The position numbers were made by a program, and so were the translations under genes. This document shows positions 45,874 to 54,588 of a DNA stretch of 64,000 bases, piece by piece (positions within the stretch are counted from its first letter, which is position 1; each line of letters starts with the position of its first letter). The DNA comes from Paraperibacillus esterisolvens. Its GTDB lineage: Bacteria; Bacillota; Bacilli; Bacillales; DSM-1321. The notes below the pieces were generated by a model. That model worked only from the letters and a program-made list of their open reading frames with translations. It did no database searches and was not told where the DNA came from. The stretch spans positions 1,488,001 through 1,552,000 of the forward strand of contig NZ_CP143545.1 of NCBI RefSeq assembly GCF_046237625.1. Direction: 5' to 3'.

Positions 45874-46726
45874 AGAGTTCAGAAATAATGTAAAGCCAAA
45901 TTGGTGTCCGGGATGCGGTGACTTTTCCGTGCAGGCAGCCATCCAGAGGGCTGCCGCAGGCGCCGGGCTCGAGCCGGAGGATCTTGCAATCGTCTCAGGA
46001 ATAGGCTGCTCGGGAAGGATTTCCGGCTATATCCATTCCTACGGTTTTCACGGCATCCACGGCCGATGCCTGCCAATCGCCCAGGGAGTCAAAATGGCCA
46101 ACAGAGATCTTACGGTCATTGCTTCCGGGGGAGACGGCGACGGATTTGCAATCGGTATGGGACACACCATCCATGCAATCCGGCGCAATATAGACCTCAC
46201 ATATATTGTAATGGATAATCAGATATACGGGCTGACAAAGGGCCAGACTTCACCACGCTCAGAGGCAGGCTTCAAGACGAAGTCCACACCGCAGGGATCA
46301 ATCGAGCCCGCCCTGTCACCGATGGAAATGGCCCTTACAGCCGGGGCAACATTCGTGGCTCAGAGCTTCTCCACTGATCTTAAAGAACTGACAGCCATCA
46401 TCGAGGCCGGCATCAGGCATAAAGGGTTTTCCCTCATTAATGTCTTCAGTCCATGTGTGACTTATAATAAGATCAATACATATGACTGGTTCAAGCAGAA
46501 TTTAACAAAACTCTCCAGTATCGAAGACTATGACTCTTCCAACAGGGAGAATGCGATGCAGACGCTGATGAAGCATAACAGTCTTGTTACAGGGATCATC
46601 TATCAGGATACAGCGAGGAAGTCTTATCAGGAACTGCTGCCCGGCTATTTGGAAACCCCGCTGACTCGAGCATCCCTGGAACTTGATCAGGAAAGCTTCG
46701 ATAAGCTTGCTGCAGAATTCATATAA
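45860..46726 (+). CDS. korB: 2-oxoacid:ferredoxin oxidoreductase, beta subunit
   Basis: 288 residues from the ATG at 45860, which overlaps the end of korA; AAGGAG at 45844-45849 supports it. The thiamine-pyrophosphate site reads GGDGDGFAIGMGH then DNQIYGLTKGQ. The N-terminal WCPGCGD and GIGCSGR supply cluster cysteines, with another in SPCVTYN. It forms the catalytic core with korA. Confidence 0.93.
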   Translation: MATFKEFRNNVKPNWCPGCGDFSVQAAIQRAAAGAGLEPEDLAIVSGIGCSGRISGYIHSYGFHGIHGRCLPIAQGVKMANRDLTVIASGGDGDGFAIGMGHTIHAIRRNIDLTYIVMDNQIYGLTKGQTSPRSEAGFKTKSTPQGSIEPALSPMEMALTAGATFVAQSFSTDLKELTAIIEAGIRHKGFSLINVFSPCVTYNKINTYDWFKQNLTKLSSIEDYDSSNRENAMQTLMKHNSLVTGIIYQDTARKSYQELLPGYLETPLTRASLELDQESFDKLAAEFI

Positions 46727-46734
46727 TAGTCTTG

Positions 46735-46757
46735 GACCGGCTCTTGCCGGTCTTTTC
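46735..46757 (+). terminator. Terminator after korB
   Basis: GACCGGC (46735-46741) pairs with GCCGGTC (46746-46752), then TTTTC. Confidence 0.85.
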
Positions 46758-47184
46758 ATTTTGAATGTTCAGCCTGAAAACATGAAACAAACATGAGAGT
46801 TTTACTCGCAAGCCCAAATAAGGAAAGGAACCTGGACAAGAGCAGGAGCAAACACAATATGGCGGCGGCGCGGAGTCGGGGTCAGCAGGAATGCCAAAAT
46901 AAAGGTTCACACCGGGGTGTAGGAAAGTCTATGATATATTCCGTCCCTTTTCCACAGAGAAAATCACGATTGGAAGAAATACAGCCGGTAACAGTGAAAA
47001 TAATTGGCTGTGGCAGGACCAGTTACTCTGACTAAAAAAATATATAAAAAAAATCACCTTTTTCTCTTTGGCGTTCAATTGTCCATGCGGGGTGAACAAT
47101 ACGGTTTACACTAAAACCTTTTAAGTGTTACACTACCAATGTATTAACTTATGAATCTGTCGCCTTCTAAGGAGAGTGTGCACT
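46758..47184. other. Gene-free interval korB-tdh
   Basis: No convincing gene; the short frame from 46793 has no ribosome-binding site or recognisable content. Near the tdh start, TTACACTA occurs twice (47106-47113 and 47128-47135) within an imperfect palindrome (47104-47133). I could not fix a promoter. Confidence 0.5.
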
Positions 47185-48225
47185 GTGAACGGAAAAATGA
47201 AAGCGCTTGTAAAGCATCACCGGGGCTTTGGAGCCAAGCTTGAGATGGTGGATATTCCAACGATAAAAGAAGATGAGGTATTGATTAAGGTAAAGGCAAC
47301 ATCCATCTGCGGAACAGATGTACATATATACACCTGGGACGAGTGGTCACAGAGCAGGGTGAACCCGCCCTATGTGTTTGGCCATGAATTTGCAGGTGAA
47401 GTAGTGGAGATCGGATCAAAGGTCAACTCAGTGGAAGTAGGAGATTTTGTCTCTGCTGAAACACATATCGTGTGCGGCCGCTGCCCGCAGTGTCTCACCG
47501 GCCAATATCATATCTGTAAGAATACCCAGATTATTGGCGTGGACACCCAGGGCTGTTTCGCCGAGTATGTAGCGCTTCCAGCCGGGAACCTATGGAAAAA
47601 TCCAATGGATATGCCGTTTGATGTCGCCTCCGTCCAGGAACCGATGGGCAATGCCGTGCATACTGTGCTGGCGGGCGAAATTGCAGGGAAAACAGTTGCC
47701 ATCATCGGCTGCGGGCCGATTGGAATCATGGCGGCTGGTGTAGCCAAGGCTGCCGGCGCTTCACAGGTCATCGCACTTGATTTAAATGACTACCGTCTGG
47801 ACCTTGCGAAAAAGATGGGCGCTACCACGGTCATTAATTCAGGGAAGGAAAACCCGCTGGAGGTCATAGACCGCCTCACCGGCGGTAATGGAGTGGATGT
47901 TGTCTGTGAAATGAGCGGCCATCCGGCAGCGATGGATCAAGGCTTTAAGATGGTGACTAATGGAGGCAGGGTCTCCATATTGAGCCTCCCTGTCCGTCCT
48001 GTGGAACTGGATGTAACGAATGACATCGTCTTTAAAGGCATTACTGTGCAGGGAATCACCGGGAGACTTATGTTCAAGACCTGGCAGCAGGTATCCTCGC
48101 TCCTTGCTTCCGGACAGGTGGATGTAAAACCGATGATCACGCACCGCTTCCCGCTCGAGGATTTTGAGAAAGGCTTTGATTTGATGTTAAAGGGCGAATG
48201 TGGAAAAGTTGTCCTGCAGCCGTAA
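47185..48225 (+). CDS. tdh: L-threonine 3-dehydrogenase
   Basis: 346 residues from a GTG at 47185, 10 bases after AAGGAG (47169-47174). A medium-chain zinc dehydrogenase: catalytic Cys in SICGTDVH, GHEFAGEVVEIG, structural cysteines in CGRCPQCLTGQYHIC and NAD-binding GCGPIGIM. It oxidises threonine to 2-amino-3-oxobutyrate. kbl follows 32 bases downstream, so the pair degrades threonine to glycine and acetyl-CoA. Confidence 0.95.
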   Translation: MNGKMKALVKHHRGFGAKLEMVDIPTIKEDEVLIKVKATSICGTDVHIYTWDEWSQSRVNPPYVFGHEFAGEVVEIGSKVNSVEVGDFVSAETHIVCGRCPQCLTGQYHICKNTQIIGVDTQGCFAEYVALPAGNLWKNPMDMPFDVASVQEPMGNAVHTVLAGEIAGKTVAIIGCGPIGIMAAGVAKAAGASQVIALDLNDYRLDLAKKMGATTVINSGKENPLEVIDRLTGGNGVDVVCEMSGHPAAMDQGFKMVTNGGRVSILSLPVRPVELDVTNDIVFKGITVQGITGRLMFKTWQQVSSLLASGQVDVKPMITHRFPLEDFEKGFDLMLKGECGKVVLQP

Positions 48226-48257
48226 TAAAATTTTGATAGAAATCAGGAGGGTTCATG

Positions 48258-49436
48258 ATGAAAGGCTTTGAATATCTGCAAGTGGAATTAGACGCAATGA
48301 AGGAAGCAGGGACGTTCAGGAAGCTTGTCCCGCTTCAGTCTGAACAAGGATCGAAGGTCATCATTGATGGGAGGGAAGTTATTCAGCTTTCTTCAAACAA
48401 CTATCTGGGACTGACCTCCCACCCCCGTCTGAGGAAGGCGGCACTCGAGGCTGTGGAAAACTACGGAGCAGGCACAGGTTCTGTGCGTACAATAGCGGGC
48501 ACCTTCAGCATGCATAATGAGCTTGAAAAAAAGCTGGCAGAATTCAAGCATACAGAAGCAGCACTTGTATTCCAATCAGGTTTTACCACCAACCAGGGTG
48601 TCCTGTCTGCCATTCTGTCCCCGGAGGATGTGGTTATTTCCGATGAACTGAACCACGCCTCGATCATCGATGGAATCCGCCTGACCAAGTCAGGGCGAAA
48701 GGTCTACAAGCATGTGGACATGGCAGACCTTGAGCGGGCGCTGATAGAGTCAGAAAATTACCGCAAGCGCTTGATTGTGACAGACGGCGTGTTCTCGATG
48801 GACGGAAATATAGCGCCGCTTCCGGAAATCGTCGAGCTTGCCGAGAAATATGATGCGATGATCATGGTCGATGATGCTCACGCCTCGGGCGTCCTTGGCA
48901 AAAATGGCCGTGGAACCGTGAATCATTTTGGACTGGACGGACGCGTTCACATTCAGGTCGGCACACTCAGCAAGGCAATCGGAGTTCTAGGAGGGTATGT
49001 GGCCAGTACCAGAACATTAATCGATTACCTGATTCATAAAGGAAGGCCATTCCTGTTCAGTACATCCCATCCGCCTGCAGTGACCATGGCGGCAATCGAG
49101 GCGATCGATGTACTGCTTGAAGAGCCTGAACTGATTGATAAGCTCTGGGACAATACCAAATTCTTTAAAAGGGGTCTGGAGGAACTAGGGTTTCATACAG
49201 GGAACAGTAAAACCCCAATCACTCCTGTGGTTGTCGGCGACGAAGCACTGTCCCATAGATTCTCTGACAAACTGCTGGAATACGGTGTATTTGCCCAGGG
49301 AATAGCCTTCCCGACCGTAGCAAAAGGAATGGCGCGGGTAAGGACCATCGTTACAGCACAGCATTCAGAAGAGGAATTGCAGGAAGCGCTGAATGTTTTT
49401 GAGAAGGCTGGCAGGGAATTGGGGATCATCAAATAA
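48258..49436 (+). CDS. kbl: Glycine C-acetyltransferase (2-amino-3-ketobutyrate CoA ligase)
   Basis: 392 residues from the second of two ATGs (48255 and 48258), 7 bases after AGGAGG. A fold-type I PLP enzyme of the alpha-oxoamine synthase family: SSNNYLGLTSHP, DDAHASGVLG and the PLP Lys in GTLSKAIGVLGGY. It splits 2-amino-3-oxobutyrate with CoA. It works with tdh. Confidence 0.95.
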   Translation: MKGFEYLQVELDAMKEAGTFRKLVPLQSEQGSKVIIDGREVIQLSSNNYLGLTSHPRLRKAALEAVENYGAGTGSVRTIAGTFSMHNELEKKLAEFKHTEAALVFQSGFTTNQGVLSAILSPEDVVISDELNHASIIDGIRLTKSGRKVYKHVDMADLERALIESENYRKRLIVTDGVFSMDGNIAPLPEIVELAEKYDAMIMVDDAHASGVLGKNGRGTVNHFGLDGRVHIQVGTLSKAIGVLGGYVASTRTLIDYLIHKGRPFLFSTSHPPAVTMAAIEAIDVLLEEPELIDKLWDNTKFFKRGLEELGFHTGNSKTPITPVVVGDEALSHRFSDKLLEYGVFAQGIAFPTVAKGMARVRTIVTAQHSEEELQEALNVFEKAGRELGIIK

Positions 49437-49445
49437 GTGAACTGT

Positions 49446-49473
49446 GCCCGCCAGCTAATGGCGGGCTTTTTAT
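49446..49473 (+). terminator. Terminator after kbl
   Basis: GCCCGCCA (49446-49453) pairs with TGGCGGGC (49459-49466), then TTTTT. Confidence 0.9.
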
Positions 49474-49588
49474 AACCCTCATAACAACCGGGATGTGCTG
49501 CCCTTTTTGTTAGTCTGGCAATTTGATAAAATAAAAGGGTGCATCAAGAATAGATGGCATTTCAACAAGCAGATCATGGAAGCCGCTA

Positions 49589-49617
49589 TTGTTTAAGTTC
49601 TCAAAAAGCCTTATACT
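49589..49617 (+). promoter_or_regulatory. sigma-A promoter of miaB-ricA
   Basis: TTGTTT (49589-49594), 17 bases, TATACT (49612-49617). Confidence 0.7.
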
Positions 49618-49716
49618 AAGATAATGTGCACGTTTGCTCATATAAACCCAATGAAGCCTGACGATGAATTTTAATAATGAAACCATTCCTTTAGATACAT
49701 GAAAGGGGTAGAGAAT

Positions 49717-51258
49717 ATGAATGAAGAACAGCGCCTGGGATCTGCACAGGTAAGCGCTGTAAATCCTGCTGAAAAAAAGCCGGAAAAGGATTACAGCCAG
49801 TATTTCCAGACTGTATTTACAGCGCCATCTCTGAAGGATGCCAAAAAAAGGGGCAAGGAAGACGTTAAATACCACAATGACTTTGCCATTCCTGAAGAAT
49901 TCAAGGGCATGGGAGAAGGCCGTAAATTCTATATCAGGACTTACGGCTGCCAGATGAATGAGCATGATACGGAAGTGATGGCAGGCATCCTGATGGCACT
50001 TGGCTACGAGCCGACAAACGGAGTTGAAGACGCGAATGTCATCTTGCTGAACACATGCGCCATCCGTGAGAACGCAGAAAACAAAGTATTCGGGGAACTG
50101 GGCCACCTGAAGTCCTTAAAGCTTGAGAAGCCTGATCTGCTTCTTGGGGTATGCGGCTGCATGTCTCAGGAGGAATCCGTGGTAAACCGCATCCTGGCAA
50201 AGCACTCCTTTGTGGACATGATTTTTGGCACGCATAATATCCACCGCCTGCCCAGCATTTTAAATGAAGCCTATCTTTCAAAAGAAATGGTCATTGAAGT
50301 ATGGTCGAAGGAAGGGGATGTGATTGAGAACCTGCCAAAGGTGCGTAAAGGCAATATTAAAGCATGGGTGAATATTATGTACGGCTGTGATAAATTCTGT
50401 ACATACTGCATCGTCCCTTACACCAGAGGCAAGGAGCGGAGCCGGCGCCCTGAAGAAATCATCCAGGAGGTGCGCCGCCTGGCCGCCCAGGGATATAAGG
50501 AAATCACGCTGCTCGGCCAGAATGTCAATGCCTATGGGAAAGACTTTACAGATATCAGCTATGGTCTCGGCAATCTAATGGATGAAATCCATAAGATTGA
50601 TATCGCGAGAATCCGCTTTACAACAAGTCATCCCCGGGATTTTGACGATCATTTGATCGAAGTGCTGGCTAAAGGCGGCAATCTGGTGGAACATATCCAT
50701 CTGCCTGTACAGTCAGGCAGCACCGATGTTCTTAAAATCATGGCGCGAAAGTACACTAGGGAACAATATTTGGAGCTGGTACGTAAAATCAAAGCCGCCA
50801 TACCGAATGCTACCCTGACAACAGATATCATCGTAGGGTATCCGAATGAAACGGAAGAACAGTTCGAGGAGACGATGTCTCTTTACCGGGAAGTGGGTTT
50901 TGATGCAGCCTATACGTTCATCTATTCCCCGCGGGAAGGGACTCCGGCAGCCAAGATGAAAGACAATGTGCCAATGGAAGTGAAAAAGGCGAGGCTCCAG
51001 AAGCTGAATGCACTTGTCAATGAGTACTCCGCCCAAAGCATGAAGAGCTATCAGGGTGAAGTGGTCGAAGTCCTGGTTGAAGGAGAAAGCAAAAAAAATC
51101 CGGACGTGCTGGCAGGGTACACCAGAAAGAATAAACTGGTAAACTTCAAGGGCCCTAAGTCAGCGGTCGGACAGCTGGTCAAGGTTAAGATTACAAATGC
51201 AAACACCTGGTCTTTAAATGGCGAAATGGTGGTTGAAGAAACGGCAGAGGTGATTTGA
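49717..51258 (+). CDS. miaB: tRNA-2-methylthio-N6-dimethylallyladenosine synthase MiaB
   Basis: 513 residues from the ATG at 49717, with AAGGGG 8 bases upstream; the ATG at 49699 lacks a site. The UPF0004 domain has TYGCQMNEHD and further cluster cysteines. The radical SAM motif reads GCDKFCTYCIVPY. A TRAM domain is at the end. It adds the methylthio group to A37 of tRNAs. ricA starts directly after the stop. Confidence 0.96.
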   Translation: MNEEQRLGSAQVSAVNPAEKKPEKDYSQYFQTVFTAPSLKDAKKRGKEDVKYHNDFAIPEEFKGMGEGRKFYIRTYGCQMNEHDTEVMAGILMALGYEPTNGVEDANVILLNTCAIRENAENKVFGELGHLKSLKLEKPDLLLGVCGCMSQEESVVNRILAKHSFVDMIFGTHNIHRLPSILNEAYLSKEMVIEVWSKEGDVIENLPKVRKGNIKAWVNIMYGCDKFCTYCIVPYTRGKERSRRPEEIIQEVRRLAAQGYKEITLLGQNVNAYGKDFTDISYGLGNLMDEIHKIDIARIRFTTSHPRDFDDHLIEVLAKGGNLVEHIHLPVQSGSTDVLKIMARKYTREQYLELVRKIKAAIPNATLTTDIIVGYPNETEEQFEETMSLYREVGFDAAYTFIYSPREGTPAAKMKDNVPMEVKKARLQKLNALVNEYSAQSMKSYQGEVVEVLVEGESKKNPDVLAGYTRKNKLVNFKGPKSAVGQLVKVKITNANTWSLNGEMVVEETAEVI

Positions 51259-51687
51259 ATGGGGAAGTATACAAAAGAAGATATCCTGGGCAAAGCAGAT
51301 GAGCTTGCCAGAATGATCTCAGAAACAGAAGAAGTGGACTTCTTTAAGCGTGCAGAAGCCCAGATAAATGAAAACCAAAAAGTACGGGAATTGATTGCCA
51401 GCCTGAAAAGCCTCCAAAAGCAGGCGGTCAACTTCCAGCATTACGGCAAAACGGAAGCACTGAAGATGACAGAAGCCAAAATTGAGGCAATCGAGCAGGA
51501 AATCGACGCAATCCCAATCGTCCAGGAATTCAAGCAATCACAGGTTGATGTCAATGATTTACTGCAGATGGTCGCTTCATCTGTATCAAACACTGTAACA
51601 GACCTGCTCATCGAATCCACAGGCGGCGACGTACTCCGCGGTGAAACTGGATCCAAGGTAAACAGCGGCTCAGGCGGCTGCCATTGA
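51259..51687 (+). CDS. ricA: RicA (YmcA), RNase Y-modulating complex subunit
   Basis: 142 residues of the YlbF/YmcA family, mostly helical, with ISETEEVDFFKRAEAQINEN. The C-terminal end GSKVNSGSGGCH keeps the conserved Cys. RicA with RicF (YlbF) and RicT (YaaT) modulates RNase Y and supports Spo0A activation, biofilm and competence. It has no gap from miaB, so it is co-translated. Confidence 0.95.
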   Translation: MGKYTKEDILGKADELARMISETEEVDFFKRAEAQINENQKVRELIASLKSLQKQAVNFQHYGKTEALKMTEAKIEAIEQEIDAIPIVQEFKQSQVDVNDLLQMVASSVSNTVTDLLIESTGGDVLRGETGSKVNSGSGGCH

Positions 51688-51696
51688 TATAATAGC

Positions 51697-51751
51697 AAAG
51701 AGGCTGACTCATAGGGCGGAAGCATCCGACCTGCGAGCAGCCTTTTTTTTG
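51697..51751 (+). terminator. Terminator after ricA
   Basis: AGGCTG (51701-51706) pairs with CAGCCT (51738-51743), then eight T residues. Confidence 0.75.
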
Positions 51752-51857
51752 AGCTCTGTTGTTTATTTTCGTGTTCAAAGGGTGGATGGAAGGGATAAGA
51801 TCTTAGAGTAAATGCCAATATTTAATCCCCTTAACCTATATATATCTTGATATTTTT

Positions 51858-51866
51858 TGATATAAT
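51858..51866 (+). promoter_or_regulatory. Extended -10 promoter before the 99-residue gene
   Basis: TGATATAAT (51858-51866) is a perfect extended -10. No good -35 was seen. Confidence 0.55.
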
Positions 51867-51903
51867 GCTAGCAATATGAAAAATATAGGAAGGAAAGTGA
51901 ACA

Positions 51904-52203
51904 ATGAAATCCATTGTATCAAAAAAAGATATCGAAGTATTCCTAAATCAATTTAAAGAAATTGCAGACTTTGATGGAGAAGGAAGAAAATATTATTTGG
52001 TTTTCCAGGATATCCACCGGAATGGCGCTTGGACATTGATGTTTTATGAGCTTGAAGGTCAATGGACCCTGCACGGGAAAGGTCCAGGCTATTGTGACCC
52101 GGGCGAGACAGAGCTTTCAAAAGAAGAATTGACGGGTTTCGTATATAAAAACAGGAAGTATATCAACCGGGAGATAAAAGCAAAAAAACAGGTGTTGGTT
52201 TAA
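51904..52203 (+). CDS. Uncharacterised 99-residue protein
   Basis: Starts MKSIVSKKDIEVFLNQFKE with AGGAAAG 7 bases upstream. Soluble and mixed alpha/beta in appearance, with YYLVFQDIHRNGAWTLMFYE mid-protein. I do not recognise a family. Promoter-like and terminator-like sequences on either side suggest a self-contained transcription unit. It is the first gene of the accessory interval between ricA and cotE. Confidence 0.75.
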   Translation: MKSIVSKKDIEVFLNQFKEIADFDGEGRKYYLVFQDIHRNGAWTLMFYELEGQWTLHGKGPGYCDPGETELSKEELTGFVYKNRKYINREIKAKKQVLV

Positions 52204-52209
52204 ATGACA

Positions 52210-52240
52210 GGGGGACTCCGAAGGGGTTCCTTTATTTATT
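52210..52240 (+). terminator. Terminator after the 99-residue gene
   Basis: GGGGGACTCC pairs with GGGGTTCCTT around GAA, with several G-T pairs, followed by TATTTATTTT. Confidence 0.55.
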
Positions 52241-52288
52241 TTGCGATGCACTCCAGTCTTGTAACTTTTTAAGAGTAAGGTTTTGTTC

Positions 52289-52732
52289 ATGAAAAAAATT
52301 GGAAAAAGATAATCGGCTGCATATTTCATATATTGGAAGAGCTGAGCCTGAAATTTATACTTTTCATACCAATCCTTATCAGTTTCTGGTCTGTCCACCT
52401 GTCTGCCGAGAGTCAGCATATATTCCAGCGGCAGGCGGCCGATTACCGGTATAAAGTCTATATTCAAAATCCATCCTCAAAATGGGAAATTGGGTATGGC
52501 AATGATACCCATGTTATCAATGAAAATGAAAAAAACGGAATTTCTCACTCTTTGCTCTCTTTATGATTTTTTCCTATTACTTATGGAAAAGAAAAAGGCT
52601 TACATCTCCACTGCTGGCCTTAATCATTTTAGTATACTGTGCTTTTACGTGTGTAAAAATAATTCAAGGGGCCTTGGAATTCCGTACCGCTTATGGGGAA
52701 GCTAAGGTACAATACCGTGTATTGAATGAATG
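52289..52732 (+). pseudogene. Frameshifted membrane-protein gene remnant
   Basis: Three frames join into one plausible protein if two poly-A tracts each differ by one base. ATG at 52289 runs into seven A residues, and the next frame reads KKIIGCIFHILEE, a hydrophobic helix, then a polar stretch to NENEK. At a second run of seven A (52529-52535) it would shift to RNFSLFALFMIFSYY and LLALIILVYCAFTCV, ending TAYGEAKVQYRVLNE at TGA 52730-52732. Three membrane segments. No strong ribosome-binding site. The joining is inference, and the family is not recognised. Confidence 0.4.
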
Positions 52733-52817
52733 ACAATCCTTATAAAAGATTTCAGACTTCCATACCGGTATCCTGTATAATAAACAGGCATAGCCCTATG
52801 GCAGTAATCGGCTGGAT

Positions 52818-52979
52818 ATGCAAAAATGGGGTGATCACATCAGCAAGGCTAAAGGTAAAGGCGGGACAGGCAGAGGGACAGATAAGAAGGGCTGGAAGCG
52901 CTGGCAGGCAAGTGCCAACAAAGCGAGAAGCGCCAAGCCTTATAAAAGTAAGGGAACCAAACAATCAAATCAGGACTGA
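52818..52979 (+). CDS. Small basic protein (46-53 residues)
   Basis: From the ATG at 52818 the product has 53 residues, but no ribosome-binding site precedes it. GGGGTGATC at 52828-52836 complements the 16S 3' end and is ideally spaced for the ATC at 52839, which would give a 46-residue protein beginning SKAKGKGGTGRGT. The body is basic and Gly/Lys-rich (DKKGWKRWQASANKARSAK). It resembles short uncharacterised Bacillus proteins, possibly DUF3934; I am not sure. A good terminator follows. Confidence 0.55.
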   Translation: MQKWGDHISKAKGKGGTGRGTDKKGWKRWQASANKARSAKPYKSKGTKQSNQD

Positions 52980-52983
52980 GGAG

Positions 52984-53010
52984 CCGGCATCCAGGATGCC
53001 GGTTTTTGTT
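52984..53010 (+). terminator. Terminator after the small basic gene
   Basis: CCGGCATCC (52984-52992) pairs with GGATGCCGG (52994-53002) around a single base, so the top pairs must open; then TTTTTG. Confidence 0.75.
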
Positions 53011-53103
53011 TTCCTGTTTTTGCGGTTTTAAGCAGCGGCAGCTGATCTTGACACCCGGCTATAAAGGAATTTATCAGGCTAAAGTTGTACATTCAGGTTT
53101 GCT

Positions 53104-53541
53104 TTGAAACAGGAACTATTTGATAAAAGTCAATTTAAAACATTGAACGGGACGATGGAGGTACAGGGGCAGCTTTCAAGTATGCTGGCTGGAGCCATCG
53201 CAAGCATCCTTCTATTAGAATGGGAGCTGCACTATATCCTTCTGCTTGATGTATGCACGTACGGAGCTGCCATCTGTACGTATGTGCGCCTTCCTTATGA
53301 GCGGATCAGACTTGCTAAGGCTTCCGGGAGAAAGGGGATAAAGATTTCCGAAGGGTTAACTTTCATGCTGGGCCGACCGGCCATGTTCCTGTTTTTATTA
53401 GCCTCACTCATTCCTTTTATCGGAGTGATGCTGACGAATTACTTATTTCCGGTCTATTTAGCAGATGTTCTGAAGGCAGGTGGAAACGTGTATGGAATCC
53501 AGGGCATGATCTACGGATTGGGCGCCTTCGCAGGATTCTGA
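53104..53541 (+). pseudogene. MFS transporter fragment
   Basis: 145 residues of open frame matching the middle of a major facilitator protein: GTMEVQGQLSSMLAGAIAS, then two or three further membrane helices to YGLGAFAGF and a stop. A full transporter has about 400 residues; both the N-terminal helices and the C-terminal half are missing. The TTG at its start has no ribosome-binding site. It is probably a decayed remnant, not a functional gene. Confidence 0.75.
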
Positions 53542-53599
53542 TGCTGCTGTTATTGTTAAGGTGCCCCGACTCTGAAAACTGTGAAATGCACCTGACTTG

Positions 53600-54526
53600 T
53601 CACTTCGGTATTAAAAGTTTTTTTATGATCCTTATGGGTTGCATGCTGTCTCTGTAGATATCACTTGCAATGGTAATTGCCATACCTTCCCCTGGTATTA
53701 CAAATATGAACTGCCCTCCATACCCCAGAGCAAAATAATAGGTGTTAGGGGAAGAAAAGTCCTTGGTTTTATCAAGCTTATCTACCCACCAATGCATTCC
53801 GTAGTGACCGATATATTCATAAGTCAAAAGGTTTGGAGCTGTAGATCCTCTGATCCAGTGCAATGGAATAATATCATTGCCCTTATATCTACCCTCATCA
53901 AGCATAAGGAGGCCGATCTTATGCATATCGGTAATTTTCAGGACCAGCCCGTCTGCACCTTTGTTTATTCCTTTATTATCTGTGTACCATCTGTACTCAT
54001 GGATTCCAAGCGGGTTGAAGAGGTGTTTGGCTGCAAATTCCTCTGTCTTCATGGCTGCAGCTTGGCTCAAGATTGCTGATAGGATATGGGAGCAGCCGGA
54101 GTTATAGTTCATATGTGTGCCGATTTCGTGGATCAGCGGCCGTGTTAGTGTAAACTTCACAATATCGTGATGATAGACCATAGGTGAGAAGCAATTCCAT
54201 TCGCCGAATTCAGGGAAATCCAAACCGTCTGTCATCGTGATCAAATCACGGAGAGTCAGTTCCAGCTTCCTTTTGTCCTCCAGGTTGGAAAAGAGTTTGG
54301 GAAAGTAGCTGCTTACAGGCTCATCCAGGGATGGAAGGACTCCCTTTTCTAAAGCGATGCCTATAAGCAGGGATAAAATGCTTTTTGTACAGGAGTTTAA
54401 TTTATGAAGTTTATTTTTTTGCTTATTGTTCTTATAATATTGAAAAATCATTTCGCTGTTTTGAGAAATCAAGACAGCATTTATTTTCTCCTTCTTCAGT
54501 TCATGTACAAGTTTTTCAAGATTCAT
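53600..54526 (-). CDS. Serine hydrolase, beta-lactamase/penicillin-binding-like family
   Basis: 308 residues with ATG at 54526 preceded by GGAGG on the minus strand. The active-site SxxK reads SCTK at 45-48, and YNSG fits the second motif. The third motif, normally KTG or HxG, reads GYGGQ. No signal peptide, so it is probably cytoplasmic. Relatives include class C beta-lactamase-like esterases and peptidases; substrate unknown. It is the only minus-strand gene of its size in the ricA-cotE interval. Confidence 0.88.
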   Translation of the reverse strand: MNLEKLVHELKKEKINAVLISQNSEMIFQYYKNNKQKNKLHKLNSCTKSILSLLIGIALEKGVLPSLDEPVSSYFPKLFSNLEDKRKLELTLRDLITMTDGLDFPEFGEWNCFSPMVYHHDIVKFTLTRPLIHEIGTHMNYNSGCSHILSAILSQAAAMKTEEFAAKHLFNPLGIHEYRWYTDNKGINKGADGLVLKITDMHKIGLLMLDEGRYKGNDIIPLHWIRGSTAPNLLTYEYIGHYGMHWWVDKLDKTKDFSSPNTYYFALGYGGQFIFVIPGEGMAITIASDIYRDSMQPIRIIKKLLIPK

Positions 54527-54557
54527 CTATTCCTCCGCAGCATGTTCTTTTTCCCAA

Positions 54558-54586
54558 ATTATAACGTTTTCTTTAGCTTAGCAATA
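54558..54586 (-). promoter_or_regulatory. Promoter of the serine hydrolase gene
   Basis: TATAAT (complement of 54558-54563), 17 bases, TATTGC (complement of 54581-54586). Confidence 0.55.
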
Positions 54587-54588
54587 TA

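Noticed and set aside
46793..47035. Plus-strand 80-residue frame before tdh
   Set aside because: No ribosome-binding site, no family resemblance, and odd composition.
52117..52467. Minus-strand frame of 116 residues starting with TTG at 52467
   Set aside because: It has a modest GAGG upstream and a plausible first half, but its second half is the antisense of the 99-residue gene and its terminator. The plus-strand reading was preferred, with low confidence.
52726..53031. Plus-strand 101-residue frame over the small basic gene
   Set aside because: It runs through the terminator at 52984-53010. The other frame (52818-52979) has better composition and ends just before the terminator.
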